Source: Solobacterium moorei
GTDB lineage: Bacteria > Bacillota_I > Bacilli_A > Erysipelotrichales > Erysipelotrichaceae
Direction of reading: 5' to 3'
Assembly (NCBI RefSeq): GCF_036323475.1
Contig: NZ_AP028934.1
Location: 248,001-312,000, forward strand
Length of the DNA stretch: 64,000 nucleotides
Within the stretch, counting starts at the first letter, position 1. Each line of letters begins with the position of its first letter. Both the position numbers and the translations under genes were made by a program. Shown in pieces: positions 26,979-35,889 of the stretch. A model generated the notes under the pieces. It was not told the DNA's origin. It saw only the letters and a list, made by a program, of their open reading frames with translations, and searched no databases.

Positions 26979-27917
26979 ATGAAACAGAAAATTATTATTG
27001 ATACAGATTGTGGGTCAGATGATGCAATGGCAATAGCCATGGCAATGAATGATACAAGATATGAAGTACTTATGTTTTCTACTGTGGCAGGAAATGTGAC
27101 ATTGGATCAAGCAACTGATAATACATTGCTCACATTAGAAAAAGTAAATACATACTTTCCGCCAGTATATAAAGGCTGTGCAACAATGCTAAATAAACAG
27201 TTATTCTATGCATATGAGACACATGGTGATGATGGAATGGGTGATTATGGATATAAACCTACCTATTTAGAATGCAATGAAGGAAATGGAATTATAAAGA
27301 TGCTTGAATTTCTGGGAAAAGAGCCTAATAAAACAATCGATATTATTGCTTTGGGGCCTTTAACAAATATAGCGGTTGCATTTAAATTGAAACCAGAATC
27401 TATGAATCGTGCTAGAAATATATATGTTATGGGAACATCAGGACTAGGTGTTGGAAATGTTTCTCCAGTAGCAGAATTTAATATATGGCAAGATCCTGAA
27501 GCTGCTAAGGCGGTTATAGAAGCAGGATTCCCAAATTTATATTTTATCGGATGGGATGCATGTTTAGATGATAACATGCTAGATAAAGATGATATTGAAA
27601 AAATTTATTCAAGTGGTGATTTAGGGAGATTTGTAATTGAAATCAACAGAAAACTATTAGAAATTAATTACGGACGCTTCTCAGGAAAATTCCTGGACAT
27701 GGCGGATCCTGCTGCAATGGCAGCAGCATTACATCCCAAGTGTATTGATAAATGCAAAAAATATTATTGTGAAGTAGATACATCAAAAGGACCTAGTGAA
27801 GGTGGTGTTCTAATCGACGTAAATGAATTTTCTGGAAAAGAACCAAACGCATATATAATTAGTCATTTGATTCCAAGTGAGTATAAGAATTATCTATTTA
27901 AAACACTGTGTAAATAA
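26979..27917 (+). CDS. Nucleoside hydrolase (IUNH family)
   Basis: The 312-residue protein starts with the calcium-binding motif IIIDTDCGSDDAMAIAMA (DxDxxxDD) typical of inosine-uridine nucleoside hydrolases; ALGPLTNIAVAF and AEFNIWQDPEAA further on are also conserved. It cleaves a ribonucleoside to base and ribose. Together with the phosphorylase this gives two routes to the base. ATG 26979 is preferred (GGGA upstream), with 26964 as an alternative. Queuosine hydrolases of this family exist, so a modified nucleoside cannot be ruled out. Confidence 0.88.
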   Translation: MKQKIIIDTDCGSDDAMAIAMAMNDTRYEVLMFSTVAGNVTLDQATDNTLLTLEKVNTYFPPVYKGCATMLNKQLFYAYETHGDDGMGDYGYKPTYLECNEGNGIIKMLEFLGKEPNKTIDIIALGPLTNIAVAFKLKPESMNRARNIYVMGTSGLGVGNVSPVAEFNIWQDPEAAKAVIEAGFPNLYFIGWDACLDDNMLDKDDIEKIYSSGDLGRFVIEINRKLLEINYGRFSGKFLDMADPAAMAAALHPKCIDKCKKYYCEVDTSKGPSEGGVLIDVNEFSGKEPNAYIISHLIPSEYKNYLFKTLCK

Positions 27918-27993
27918 AGACTATATATGAGTTGGTTATAACTTTAAAAAGAAAAATTTACTGAAGAATATTATTCGTAACTACTTTTATAAC

Positions 27994-28027
27994 AAAAAGT
28001 TGCAATTTTATTGTTGCAACTTTTTGT
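27994..28027 (+). terminator. Terminator of the ECF/nucleoside operon
   Basis: A perfect 12-bp stem (27994-28005 with 28014-28025, 8-base loop) ends with TTTTT. It cleanly separates the nucleoside operon from the aldolase/PTS operon. Confidence 0.88.
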
Positions 28028-28078
28028 AATTTAATAAACATGCAGAATAGCATTAAATAGTATTAAGGAGAAAAGTAT

Positions 28079-28690
28079 ATGGAACTATCAAAAGTAACAA
28101 TGATATTACGTGGATATAACGTAGAACAAGTAAGAACAGTTGCGGAAGTTCTATTACATGCAAAGTATGTAAGAAATATGGAAATAACTCTAAATACTGA
28201 TAATGCATATGAAATAATCCAGATAATATCAAATGAATTTCAAGGAAAGTTAAATGTTGGTGCTGGAACAGTTCAAACTTATGATGAACTTAAAAAAGCA
28301 GTAGATGCAGGGGCAAAGTTTGTTCTTTCACCAAGACAAATGTCATATGACATGCTTGCATATTGTAAGGAAAGAGGTATAGTCAGTGTACCAGGGTCAT
28401 TTACGCCTTCTGAAATTGGTGACCAGTTTGCAATGGGGGCGGACATTGTTAAAGTTTTCCCAGCTAATGAACTAAGTTTGAAGTATGCGAAAAAAGTTTG
28501 TGAGCCAATGGGAGATCTTAAATTAATGGCAGTTGGTGGAATCAATAGAGAAAATGTTAGAGAAGCTTTAGATTCTGGATATAAATATGTTGGTACAGCA
28601 GGTGGATTATTTCCTAAAGACCAAATTGCACAGATGGATAAAGAGAAGATGCTTATTAGTCTAAAGGAGTTTGAAGCTGAACTAGATTAA
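28079..28690 (+). CDS. KDPG/KHG aldolase-family protein
   Basis: The 203-residue protein has the family signature: MEITLNT (catalytic glutamate), NVGAGTV, the Schiff-base lysine in DIVKVFPA and the phosphate loop VGGINRENV. It should cleave or form a 2-keto-3-deoxy-6-phospho acid. AAGGAG precedes the ATG. Its position at the head of a fructose-type PTS operon suggests it works on a sugar-derived phosphate made by that PTS, but no dehydratase is encoded nearby. The exact substrate is unknown. Confidence 0.88.
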   Translation: MELSKVTMILRGYNVEQVRTVAEVLLHAKYVRNMEITLNTDNAYEIIQIISNEFQGKLNVGAGTVQTYDELKKAVDAGAKFVLSPRQMSYDMLAYCKERGIVSVPGSFTPSEIGDQFAMGADIVKVFPANELSLKYAKKVCEPMGDLKLMAVGGINRENVREALDSGYKYVGTAGGLFPKDQIAQMDKEKMLISLKEFEAELD

Positions 28691-28698
28691 GGAGAGCC

Positions 28699-30618
28699 AT
28701 GAAAGATATACAGAAAAGAAGAAAATTAATAATCGACTTGCTGATTAATGCAGAAGATTACTTAACAGTAAAGAAGATATCATCTCTTTTAGGTGTATCT
28801 GAAAGAACAGTACATAATGATTTAGATTGTCTACAGGACAAGTACGAGATTATTAAGAAGAGTGGAGTGGGCATTAGGCTGGTTTCAAATAATAATCTAA
28901 TCGATACGGAAACAACTTTAGATGATAGACGACTAGATATTATAAAAAAATTAGTATTGGAAGGTCGAATAGTCACAATTAATGAACTTAAAGAACAATA
29001 TTATGTGTCTCAAAGTTCGATACTGAATGATTTAAGATGGATAAGGGACAATTTTCTGCAATCATATAATGCAAATCTTTTTAGTTCTGAAAAAGGTACG
29101 AAAGTTATTTGCTCTGAAAACGAAAGAATTAAGATATTAGTATCATATAGTAATTTGGCGATTAACTTAGATCAAACAAATTTTCAAAAAGAAGAAATCA
29201 TAAGGAAATTTTCTTTGATTTATCCTAAAAATATTTGTGAAACATGCTGGCATGTTATCGAAATGTTTAGAAATGAACAATTTTCACAGAAGGCAGAATA
29301 TTACTTGCAAAATGTCTATAAGTTTCTACTTGCACTAATCTACAGGCTGCAATTAGGTAATCATTTAGTAGCTGAAAATAAAAATGAACTGCATACTATG
29401 CAAGTTATGGAACTGACAAATTATCTCCTTGCCCGTGATGTCTATAATTTAATAAATGAAAATTTAGATATTAAAATAATACCTACCGAAGAAGATGTCT
29501 TATATCTATCGATGCTTTTACGAGCAAATAAAATTAGCTTTTTGAAAACAACAAATGGGATAGATGATTATTCTAAGCAATTTGCTTCTAGTCTAATTAA
29601 AAAAATGTCGGAAGTTCTAGGAATAGATTTAACTGGTAATTCACAATTAGTTGAAATGATTTGCTCACATTGTAATGCAATGTTCGAAAGAATCAAAAAT
29701 AGAGTTAAACTTGAAAACCCAATGTTGCAAATTATTAAGCAGGAATATCAAGCAATGTTTGAGTTGGTATGGCTTATAGTTGATGCAATAGATCACAATA
29801 TTTCGAAAAATATTAGTGAGGATGAAATAGGTTTTTTGATGCTGTATTTCCAGAATGAAATGGAAAAGAACAAGAAAAGTAAAAAAATAATCGTTGTTTG
29901 TCCGAATGGAGTAGTAGCATCTAACCTTATAGCGTCTAAGATTAGAGAGTTTCTTCCGCCTATGGATATTATCGAAGTGACATCAATAGACAGAATTGCA
30001 AAGAATGATATTTCAGGATACTCATTTATCGTATCAACTACATCATTGGATAAACAGATAATACCTGTCATACAAGTTTCAATGCTATTAACAATTCAAG
30101 ATATTAATAATATCAAGGATATGTATGAGGGTATTAGTGAATATAAGAGCGGTGATAATGCTATTTTTAGTCAATTGAAAACCAAATATTTGACTGAAGA
30201 AGATATATTTTGGAGTAATAAATCTCTGACTAGGGAGAATGTGATCCATGAGGTATGTAGAAAATTATTAGACAGTGGAAAAGTGAAAAAAGGTTTTTAC
30301 GAGTCAGTTCTTAATCGAGAGAAAATATCTTCAACAAGTATATCGACAGGTGGTGCAATTCCACATGCATCTTGCAAATATGTAAATGAGACATGCTTTG
30401 CATTATATGTAAGTAGCAAACCTATTGAGTGGGGAGATTACTCAGTAAAAGTTATTATTTTCTTTGCTTTAGCAGAGTCAGATATGCCTGACTCAAGGAG
30501 AATTCTTACTGAGGCATTTAATTTTATTAGAGAACAAAATATCGTGGATACATTAGCAAGTGTAAATTCAAAGGACAGATTGATAGATTTGATATATTTT
30601 GGAGGAAAAAATGATTGA
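28699..30618 (+). CDS. BglG/MtlR-type PTS-controlled transcriptional regulator
   Basis: The 639-residue protein has two N-terminal helix-turn-helix units (LTVKKISSLLGVSERTVHND near 20; TINELKEQYYVSQSSILND near 95), PTS regulation domains in the middle, an EIIB-Gat-like domain with CPNGVVASNLIASKIRE near 395, and an EIIA-Fru-like domain ending near the C-terminus with GGAIPHASCKY. Phosphorylation of these domains by the PTS should set its activity. It lies 8 bases after the aldolase gene and its end overlaps the EIIA gene by 8 bases. Confidence 0.92.
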   Translation: MKDIQKRRKLIIDLLINAEDYLTVKKISSLLGVSERTVHNDLDCLQDKYEIIKKSGVGIRLVSNNNLIDTETTLDDRRLDIIKKLVLEGRIVTINELKEQYYVSQSSILNDLRWIRDNFLQSYNANLFSSEKGTKVICSENERIKILVSYSNLAINLDQTNFQKEEIIRKFSLIYPKNICETCWHVIEMFRNEQFSQKAEYYLQNVYKFLLALIYRLQLGNHLVAENKNELHTMQVMELTNYLLARDVYNLINENLDIKIIPTEEDVLYLSMLLRANKISFLKTTNGIDDYSKQFASSLIKKMSEVLGIDLTGNSQLVEMICSHCNAMFERIKNRVKLENPMLQIIKQEYQAMFELVWLIVDAIDHNISKNISEDEIGFLMLYFQNEMEKNKKSKKIIVVCPNGVVASNLIASKIREFLPPMDIIEVTSIDRIAKNDISGYSFIVSTTSLDKQIIPVIQVSMLLTIQDINNIKDMYEGISEYKSGDNAIFSQLKTKYLTEEDIFWSNKSLTRENVIHEVCRKLLDSGKVKKGFYESVLNREKISSTSISTGGAIPHASCKYVNETCFALYVSSKPIEWGDYSVKVIIFFALAESDMPDSRRILTEAFNFIREQNIVDTLASVNSKDRLIDLIYFGGKND

Positions 30619-31078
30619 TGAAAAATTGATTTTTACAGGATTGGAGTATACAGAAAAAACAGCTTTACTCAATTTCTGCTACAAGAAATTAAAAGAATTA
30701 GATTATTTATCAGATATTTCAGAATTTGCAGATGAAATAAAAAAAAGAGAAGAGATTATGCCAACATCAGTTGGTTTTGGGGTAGCGATTCCTCATGGTA
30801 GATGTAAAGCTATTAAACGGCCATTCATTGTATTCATTAAATCTAGTGAGCCATTTTTTTGGAATAGAGATGATTCTGAAAAGTCTGATTTAATCTTCAT
30901 GATTGGTGTACCTGAGGGGGATAATGCAAGTAACATGCACTTGCGTATACTTTCCTCCATTAGTAAGAAGCTAATGCATGATGAATTTAGGGATGCTCTA
31001 AGAAATGGTACAGATAAGGAAGTATATCAATTATTAAATGAAATTGATCAAACAATAACAGGAGGATGCAACAAATGA
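30611..31078 (+). CDS. PTS fructose-type EIIA
   Basis: The 155-residue protein has the phospho-histidine site GVAIPHGRCKAI near residue 60, typical of EIIA-Fru/Mtl domains. The ATG at 30611 has GGAGG in front and overlaps the regulator gene by 8 bases. The single-domain form pairs with separate EIIB and EIIC genes that follow. Confidence 0.9.
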   Translation: MIDEKLIFTGLEYTEKTALLNFCYKKLKELDYLSDISEFADEIKKREEIMPTSVGFGVAIPHGRCKAIKRPFIVFIKSSEPFFWNRDDSEKSDLIFMIGVPEGDNASNMHLRILSSISKKLMHDEFRDALRNGTDKEVYQLLNEIDQTITGGCNK

Positions 31079-31389
31079 AAATTATTGGTATTACAGCATG
31101 TCCAACAGGGATTGCGCACACATATATGGCACAAGAATGTTTGGAAAAAGAGATTAAAAAAAGAGGCATCGATGTAAAAATAGAAACCCAAGGCGGCCTT
31201 GGAATAGAAAACGAATTAACAGAGGATGATGTGGCTTCAGCTGATGTTGTTATTCTTGCAGTTAGTGTAGTAATTGAAGGTGAGGAAAGATTTGAAGGAA
31301 AGAAGATTATCAACACAGATGTAAACGAGGCAATTTCAAATACTGCAGGATTGATAGACCGAGCAGTTGAACTAGCGAAAGGGGAATAA
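31075..31389 (+). CDS. PTS fructose-type EIIB
   Basis: The 104-residue protein has the phospho-cysteine motif TACPTGIAHTYMAQE at its start, as in EIIB-Fru. ATG 31075 (AGGAGG upstream) overlaps the EIIA stop by 4 bases. It carries phosphate from EIIA to the sugar taken up by EIIC. Confidence 0.93.
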   Translation: MKIIGITACPTGIAHTYMAQECLEKEIKKRGIDVKIETQGGLGIENELTEDDVASADVVILAVSVVIEGEERFEGKKIINTDVNEAISNTAGLIDRAVELAKGE

Positions 31390-31390
31390 T

Positions 31391-32443
31391 ATGAAGCAAG
31401 TATTAAAAGATGTACAGAAGGCATTACTAAGTGGCGTATCATTTATGATGCCAATTGTTGTGGCTGGTGGTGTGATATTGGCGGTATCACTATTAGGCGC
31501 ACAGCAAACACCTACTGGACTTGTTCCGGCAAATGACATATTAAAATTTTTAAATACTCTAGGTAAAGCAGGAATGGCAATGATGATTCCGGTTTTCTCG
31601 GCATACATTGCATATTCTATGGCTGGTAAACCGGGCTTAACTCCAGGATTTATTTTAGGTTTCATGGCAAATAATGCCGTAAGCATTAATGGTACAGATG
31701 TAAAAACTGGTTTCTTAGGAGCAATGATTTTAGGTATCTTAAGCGGTTATGTAGTTAAGTGGATGAAATCATGGAATGTTGGTAAGTCGCTCCGTTCTGT
31801 GATGCCAATTATCATTATTCCAGTACTTACTGTTTTGGGACTAGGGTTAATTTATTATTTTGTAATTGGATATCCAATTGCTATTTTAGTAAATGCATTA
31901 TTAAAATTCATGACAGGTCTATCAACTACAAATGCTATTGGTTTGGCTATATTGATGGGCGCAGTTGCTGAGATTGATTTTGGTGGACCAGTAACAAAGA
32001 CAGTATCTATGTTCACATTGGCTTTAATCAATGAAGGCGTATTCTGGCCAAATGGAATTTTCCGTGTGTTAGTAGCAGTTCCACCTATTGGCATTTTCTT
32101 GGCAACTATTCTTTTCAAAAAGAAATTTAGTGAAGAAGATAGGGATAATGCAAAGGCAGTGGGTATTATGGGATGCTTAGGAATTACAGAAGGTGCAATT
32201 CCATATGCATTAAAAGATCCTAAGTCTGTATACCCGGCAACAATTATTGGTGGTATCGTTGGTGCGATTATTGCTTTATTTGGAAAAGTAGAGTGCCCAG
32301 TACCACATGGTGGATTTATTGTTTTACCAGTAGTATCAGGACGAATCTTATTTATTGTTGCAATTTTAGTAGGCTCCTTAGCAACTGCTGTAGTTCTAGG
32401 ACTACTACGTAAAGATGCTACAGAAAATACAGAATCAAAATAA
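31391..32443 (+). CDS. PTS fructose-type EIIC
   Basis: The 350-residue membrane protein has eight to ten hydrophobic segments, with GVSFMMPIVVAGGVILAVS at the start and EIDFGGPVTK near residue 195, and GCLGITEGAIPYAL near residue 258, a conserved region of EIIC-Fru. It transports and, with EIIB, phosphorylates a hexose or related acid. Specificity cannot be read directly. It lies one base after the EIIB stop; a terminator follows. Confidence 0.92.
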   Translation: MKQVLKDVQKALLSGVSFMMPIVVAGGVILAVSLLGAQQTPTGLVPANDILKFLNTLGKAGMAMMIPVFSAYIAYSMAGKPGLTPGFILGFMANNAVSINGTDVKTGFLGAMILGILSGYVVKWMKSWNVGKSLRSVMPIIIIPVLTVLGLGLIYYFVIGYPIAILVNALLKFMTGLSTTNAIGLAILMGAVAEIDFGGPVTKTVSMFTLALINEGVFWPNGIFRVLVAVPPIGIFLATILFKKKFSEEDRDNAKAVGIMGCLGITEGAIPYALKDPKSVYPATIIGGIVGAIIALFGKVECPVPHGGFIVLPVVSGRILFIVAILVGSLATAVVLGLLRKDATENTESK

Positions 32444-32475
32444 TTAAAAACTTCTTCACCTAAACTTACACGATG

Positions 32476-32515
32476 CTACCTACTTAAGAGTATTACTTGA
32501 AAGTAGGTAGTTTTT
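32476..32515 (+). terminator. Terminator of the aldolase/PTS operon
   Basis: A perfect 10-bp stem (32476-32485 with 32501-32510) has a 15-base loop and five T residues directly after it. Confidence 0.85.
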
Positions 32516-32521
32516 ATATTG

Positions 32522-32551
32522 TTGTAACGCATGGGAAACATCATCTATACT
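32522..32551 (+). promoter_or_regulatory. Promoter of the XRE-type gene
   Basis: TTGTAA (32522-32527) is separated by 18 bases from TATACT (32546-32551), 27 bases before the start codon. Confidence 0.5.
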
Positions 32552-32577
32552 TAAATAAGTTATAGAGGGTAGTCATT

Positions 32578-33042
32578 ATGGAAAATAAAGGAAAAAGTAT
32601 GTTTCAAGAAGCTCGTATGAAGCTGAAACTAACAAGAAATAAAGTAGCAGACTTATCAGATGGTTTTTTCAATGAGAGTCGTCTAGAGAAGATTGAAACT
32701 GGTAAGCTTGAAATTCATCCTGAAGAAGTTGTGAAGCTTGCGGAAATCTATAAGGATAAAGAACTGTGTAGTACATTCTGTGCAACAGAATGCCCAGTTG
32801 GAATCAAGCGAGGGATGAAGGTTGTCAAAGAGAAGAACTTATCTCAGATTGTGTTGGAGATGCTTGCGACTTTGCAATCTTTAGATGAAAAGAAAGTAAG
32901 ATTAATTGAAATGACAGTGGATGGGAAAATCGATGATAAGGAAATTCGCGATTTTAAACTAATCCAAGATCAACTGAAACAAATGGAGGAAACAATCCAT
33001 TCTTTACAGCTTTGGATCGAACATTATATTGATAAAAACTAA
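32578..33042 (+). CDS. XRE-type helix-turn-helix protein with Cys motif
   Basis: The 154-residue protein has an XRE-like helix-turn-helix at residues about 6-60 (FQEARMKLKLTRNKVADLSD, then SRLEKIETG) and a cysteine cluster CSTFCATEC near residue 62. A long helical C-terminus follows. The cluster could bind a metal or a redox signal. This architecture occurs in uncharacterised Bacillota regulators. The start has GAGGG upstream. The membrane-protein gene that follows after 105 bases may be its target. Confidence 0.75.
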   Translation: MENKGKSMFQEARMKLKLTRNKVADLSDGFFNESRLEKIETGKLEIHPEEVVKLAEIYKDKELCSTFCATECPVGIKRGMKVVKEKNLSQIVLEMLATLQSLDEKKVRLIEMTVDGKIDDKEIRDFKLIQDQLKQMEETIHSLQLWIEHYIDKN

Positions 33043-33147
33043 TATTTCGTAATAATTGCTAAAATTAAAGATGTTTTTCGTAATATTCGTAAAATGATAA
33101 ATGGATGTTACAAGATATAATGCATGTATAAAAAAGGGGATGAAATA

Positions 33148-34845
33148 ATGAATGTACAAAAGAACCCACAGTTTAATCAGTTTAGTAGAATGAAGTTTCG
33201 ACAAGAGAATTTAAAGAATAATACTGTGATGAGCTATGTGATAGGAGTTGTTATTACACTTGTTATCGCATGTATTGGCTTCTACTTTTTCTTACCAGCA
33301 ATTAACCTTAAGAGTATTCGATTTTGGGGATTCTTACTAGGGATTGGTGCAGTATACTTTGTAGTACAAGCACTAGTATTCTCTATTAGAAAAGAAAAGG
33401 AAAATGTTAAGAAGATTGCAATTGCAGAGTCTGTTCTCCTTGTATGCATGGTGCTAGGTAGTATTACAAGTATGCGCTTATTCCACGCGAAGGGATATTC
33501 ATCTATTTTAAAAGTAGATGAAGGTAGTACAGAAGATATTCCATCTGTCAGTGGGACAAGTTCTATTGCGTTAATGGATACCGCAAGTGCAGAGAAACTT
33601 GGGGATCGTAAGATTGGTTCCTTAAGTGATGTTGTCTCGCAGTTTAATGTTGGCGAGTACATGCAGATTGACTATCAAAAAAGTCCAATCAAGGTGGCAC
33701 CTTTACAATATGATAGATTCTTTAAGTGGTTTGGAAACCATAAAAATGGAATTCCGGGTTATGTAAAAGTAAATCCGGTCACAATGGATGCGGAATATGT
33801 TGCGATGACTAACAAGATGAAGTATGTCCCTAGTGCTTATTTTAACGAGAATCTAGGAAGACATATTCGTTTTGCATATCCAACAACAATGTTTACAAAT
33901 CTTCATTTCGAAATTGATGAAGAAGGTAATCCTTGGTATATCGCTTCTACTTATACAAATAGTATTTCCCTATTTGGTGGTACGAAGATTACAGGTGCTA
34001 TCTTAATCAATCCAATTGATGGCACAATGACCAAGCTTGATGTAAAGGATGTTCCTCGTTGGGTAGATATTATTTATCCAGGAAATTTGATTGTTGAGCA
34101 GTATAACGACTCTGCCAAATTGCACCGCGGATTCTTGAATAGCATCTTCGGCCAGATTGATTGTAGACAGACTACAACCGTAGAAATTAAGAATGAAGAT
34201 GGTGATAAGAGTTATCGTACAGACTATGGATATATTGCGAAAGATGGAGATATTTGGATTTATACAGGTGTAACCTCTGTAAATGGTGATTCAAGTAATA
34301 TTGGATTCATTATGGCAAATGAACGTACATCTGAAACTAAGTTCATCCTAGCTTCTGGCGCAGACGAAGGCAGTGGAATGCATTCGGCTGAAGGCGAAGT
34401 GCAGGAGAAGGGTTATCACGCATCCTTCCCATCATTAATCAATGTAGATGGTACACCGACATATATCATGGTATTAAAGGATGATAATGGTTTGGTGAAG
34501 ATGTATGCTTGTGTCAATGTTGAGCAGTATAACATGGTTGTTACAGCGTATAACCAAAAGGACGCAATCGAACAGTATCGCAGACTACTCAAGGGTGAAA
34601 TCAGTACAGAACAAGCAAACCAAGAAGTTGCTGATGCTGTAGATACTTCTAACTATAAAGAGAAGGAAATTACAGTGGCGAAGCTTGAAAAGATTGATAT
34701 TGGTGGTAATACCTATCTTTATATCATTGATACAGATCAAATGATATATAAGGCAAAGTACGCTGATGTAATTAAGATGATCACTGTAAATGCTGGTGAT
34801 AAGATTACAATCAAGACGGATGGCACATATTATCTTTATAAGTAA
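33148..34845 (+). CDS. Unrecognised membrane protein with large external domain
   Basis: The 565-residue protein has three membrane helices (about residues 28-50, 57-79 and 90-108). A region of about 450 residues follows, rich in beta-prone sequence and Asp/Gly/Thr, likely outside the cell. I recognise no catalytic motif. ATG 33148 follows AAGGGG; the frame extends 24 bases upstream but with a poorer start. Its repeating patterns, such as YVKVNPVTMDAEYVAM and ILINPIDGTMTKLDV, look like a beta-propeller or adhesin-type fold, but that is a guess. Confidence 0.7.
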   Translation: MNVQKNPQFNQFSRMKFRQENLKNNTVMSYVIGVVITLVIACIGFYFFLPAINLKSIRFWGFLLGIGAVYFVVQALVFSIRKEKENVKKIAIAESVLLVCMVLGSITSMRLFHAKGYSSILKVDEGSTEDIPSVSGTSSIALMDTASAEKLGDRKIGSLSDVVSQFNVGEYMQIDYQKSPIKVAPLQYDRFFKWFGNHKNGIPGYVKVNPVTMDAEYVAMTNKMKYVPSAYFNENLGRHIRFAYPTTMFTNLHFEIDEEGNPWYIASTYTNSISLFGGTKITGAILINPIDGTMTKLDVKDVPRWVDIIYPGNLIVEQYNDSAKLHRGFLNSIFGQIDCRQTTTVEIKNEDGDKSYRTDYGYIAKDGDIWIYTGVTSVNGDSSNIGFIMANERTSETKFILASGADEGSGMHSAEGEVQEKGYHASFPSLINVDGTPTYIMVLKDDNGLVKMYACVNVEQYNMVVTAYNQKDAIEQYRRLLKGEISTEQANQEVADAVDTSNYKEKEITVAKLEKIDIGGNTYLYIIDTDQMIYKAKYADVIKMITVNAGDKITIKTDGTYYLYK

Positions 34846-34858
34846 GAGGGACCTCTTA
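34843..34858 (+). terminator. Short hairpin at end of membrane-protein gene
   Basis: TAAGAGG pairs with CCTCTTA with only two bases between; TTCTTCT follows. The very tight loop makes it a doubtful terminator. Confidence 0.4.
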
Positions 34859-34902
34859 TTCTTCTAAAAGTTATTTAATTTTCAAGCATGACTTAAGTTT
34901 CA

Positions 34903-34931
34903 TTGACTTTACAGTATTCTTTGAGTAATAT
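34903..34931 (+). promoter_or_regulatory. Promoter of the LicT/PTS/ADP-ribosylglycohydrolase operon
   Basis: TTGACT (34903-34908) and TAATAT (34926-34931) are separated by exactly 17 bases. The start codon is about 100 bases downstream, leaving a leader long enough for an attenuator. Confidence 0.65.
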
Positions 34932-34973
34932 TTTAATAGAAATATCAATGAGGAAGTTATCATGATTGAGCTT

Positions 34974-35026
34974 AACTCGTTTTCATTAAATTATACGGTT
35001 TGTATATTTTTTGAGACGAGTTTTTT
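34974..35026 (+). promoter_or_regulatory. Possible attenuator hairpin in the licT leader
   Basis: AACTCGT (34974-34980) pairs with ACGAGTT (35016-35022), followed by a T-run to 35026, with a small inner hairpin ATAC/GTAT in the loop. This terminator-like structure precedes the antiterminator gene and could be the site it acts on. I could not find a convincing RAT sequence, so the role is uncertain. Confidence 0.35.
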
Positions 35027-35039
35027 GTTGAGAGGGACT

Positions 35040-35876
35040 ATGAAAATCAAGAAAATACTAAACAATAATACTGCAGTCATTGATGATAATGGTAATGAAG
35101 TAATTGTGATTGGAAAAGGAATTTGTTTTCAGCATAAAGCTGGAGATTCCATTAATAGTGCATTAGTCGAGAAACAGTTCTTTTTATCTTCTAATGATTT
35201 GAATCTCAACCTACAGAAGGTATTGGTTTCTTTGCCGTTAAGTGAAATCAATATCGTGGATAGAATTATCCAAAATATACGTTTATCTTTAACAAAGAAA
35301 TTCAGTGATATGTTATATGTTTCACTTTGTGATCATGTGCATTACGCATTAAAGAATTATGCGGATGGAATATATGTACGTAATGATTTATTAACTGAAA
35401 TATCGCATTTTTATTCAGATGAATATGAACTTGGAATGCAAGGAGTTCAGATTATATCCGAGGAAACAGGCGTAGCACTGCCGGTAGATGAAGCTGGTTT
35501 TATTGCGATGCATATCGTCAATGCTGAAACTGAAAATGGAATCGGTACTGCAAATGTTAGGAAGGTCACTATCATCATCGATGAGATATTGAAAATTATA
35601 TCGAATTACTTCAATGTGGAAATTGATGAAAAATCATTGGTATATTTTAGACTAATTAGTCACTTAAAGTATTTTGCAAGAAACATTGTTACACATCAAG
35701 AATTTGGGAGTGATGATAAGAATGAAGTTCTTTTGAATATGTTAAAGGAAGCATATAAAGACGCTTACTTATGTGCTATAAATATTAAACAATTTATACA
35801 TGCAAAATATGAAGTGGAAATTGGTAATGAGGAATTAACATATTTAATAATTCATATTCAAAGATCAATATCATGA
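35040..35876 (+). CDS. BglG/LicT-family transcriptional antiterminator
   Basis: The 278-residue protein has an N-terminal RNA-binding CAT domain beginning MKIKKILNNNTAVIDDNGN with IGKGICFQHKAGD, and two PTS regulation domains, including conserved histidines such as SLCDHVHYALKN near residue 100 and FIAMHIVNAE near 160. It should prevent termination in the leader of its own operon when the PTS sugar is present. ATG 35040 is preferred (GAGAGGGA upstream). It is followed by an EIIBC gene 14 bases on. Confidence 0.9.
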   Translation: MKIKKILNNNTAVIDDNGNEVIVIGKGICFQHKAGDSINSALVEKQFFLSSNDLNLNLQKVLVSLPLSEINIVDRIIQNIRLSLTKKFSDMLYVSLCDHVHYALKNYADGIYVRNDLLTEISHFYSDEYELGMQGVQIISEETGVALPVDEAGFIAMHIVNAETENGIGTANVRKVTIIIDEILKIISNYFNVEIDEKSLVYFRLISHLKYFARNIVTHQEFGSDDKNEVLLNMLKEAYKDAYLCAINIKQFIHAKYEVEIGNEELTYLIIHIQRSIS

Positions 35877-35889
35877 AAGGGGAATCGAT

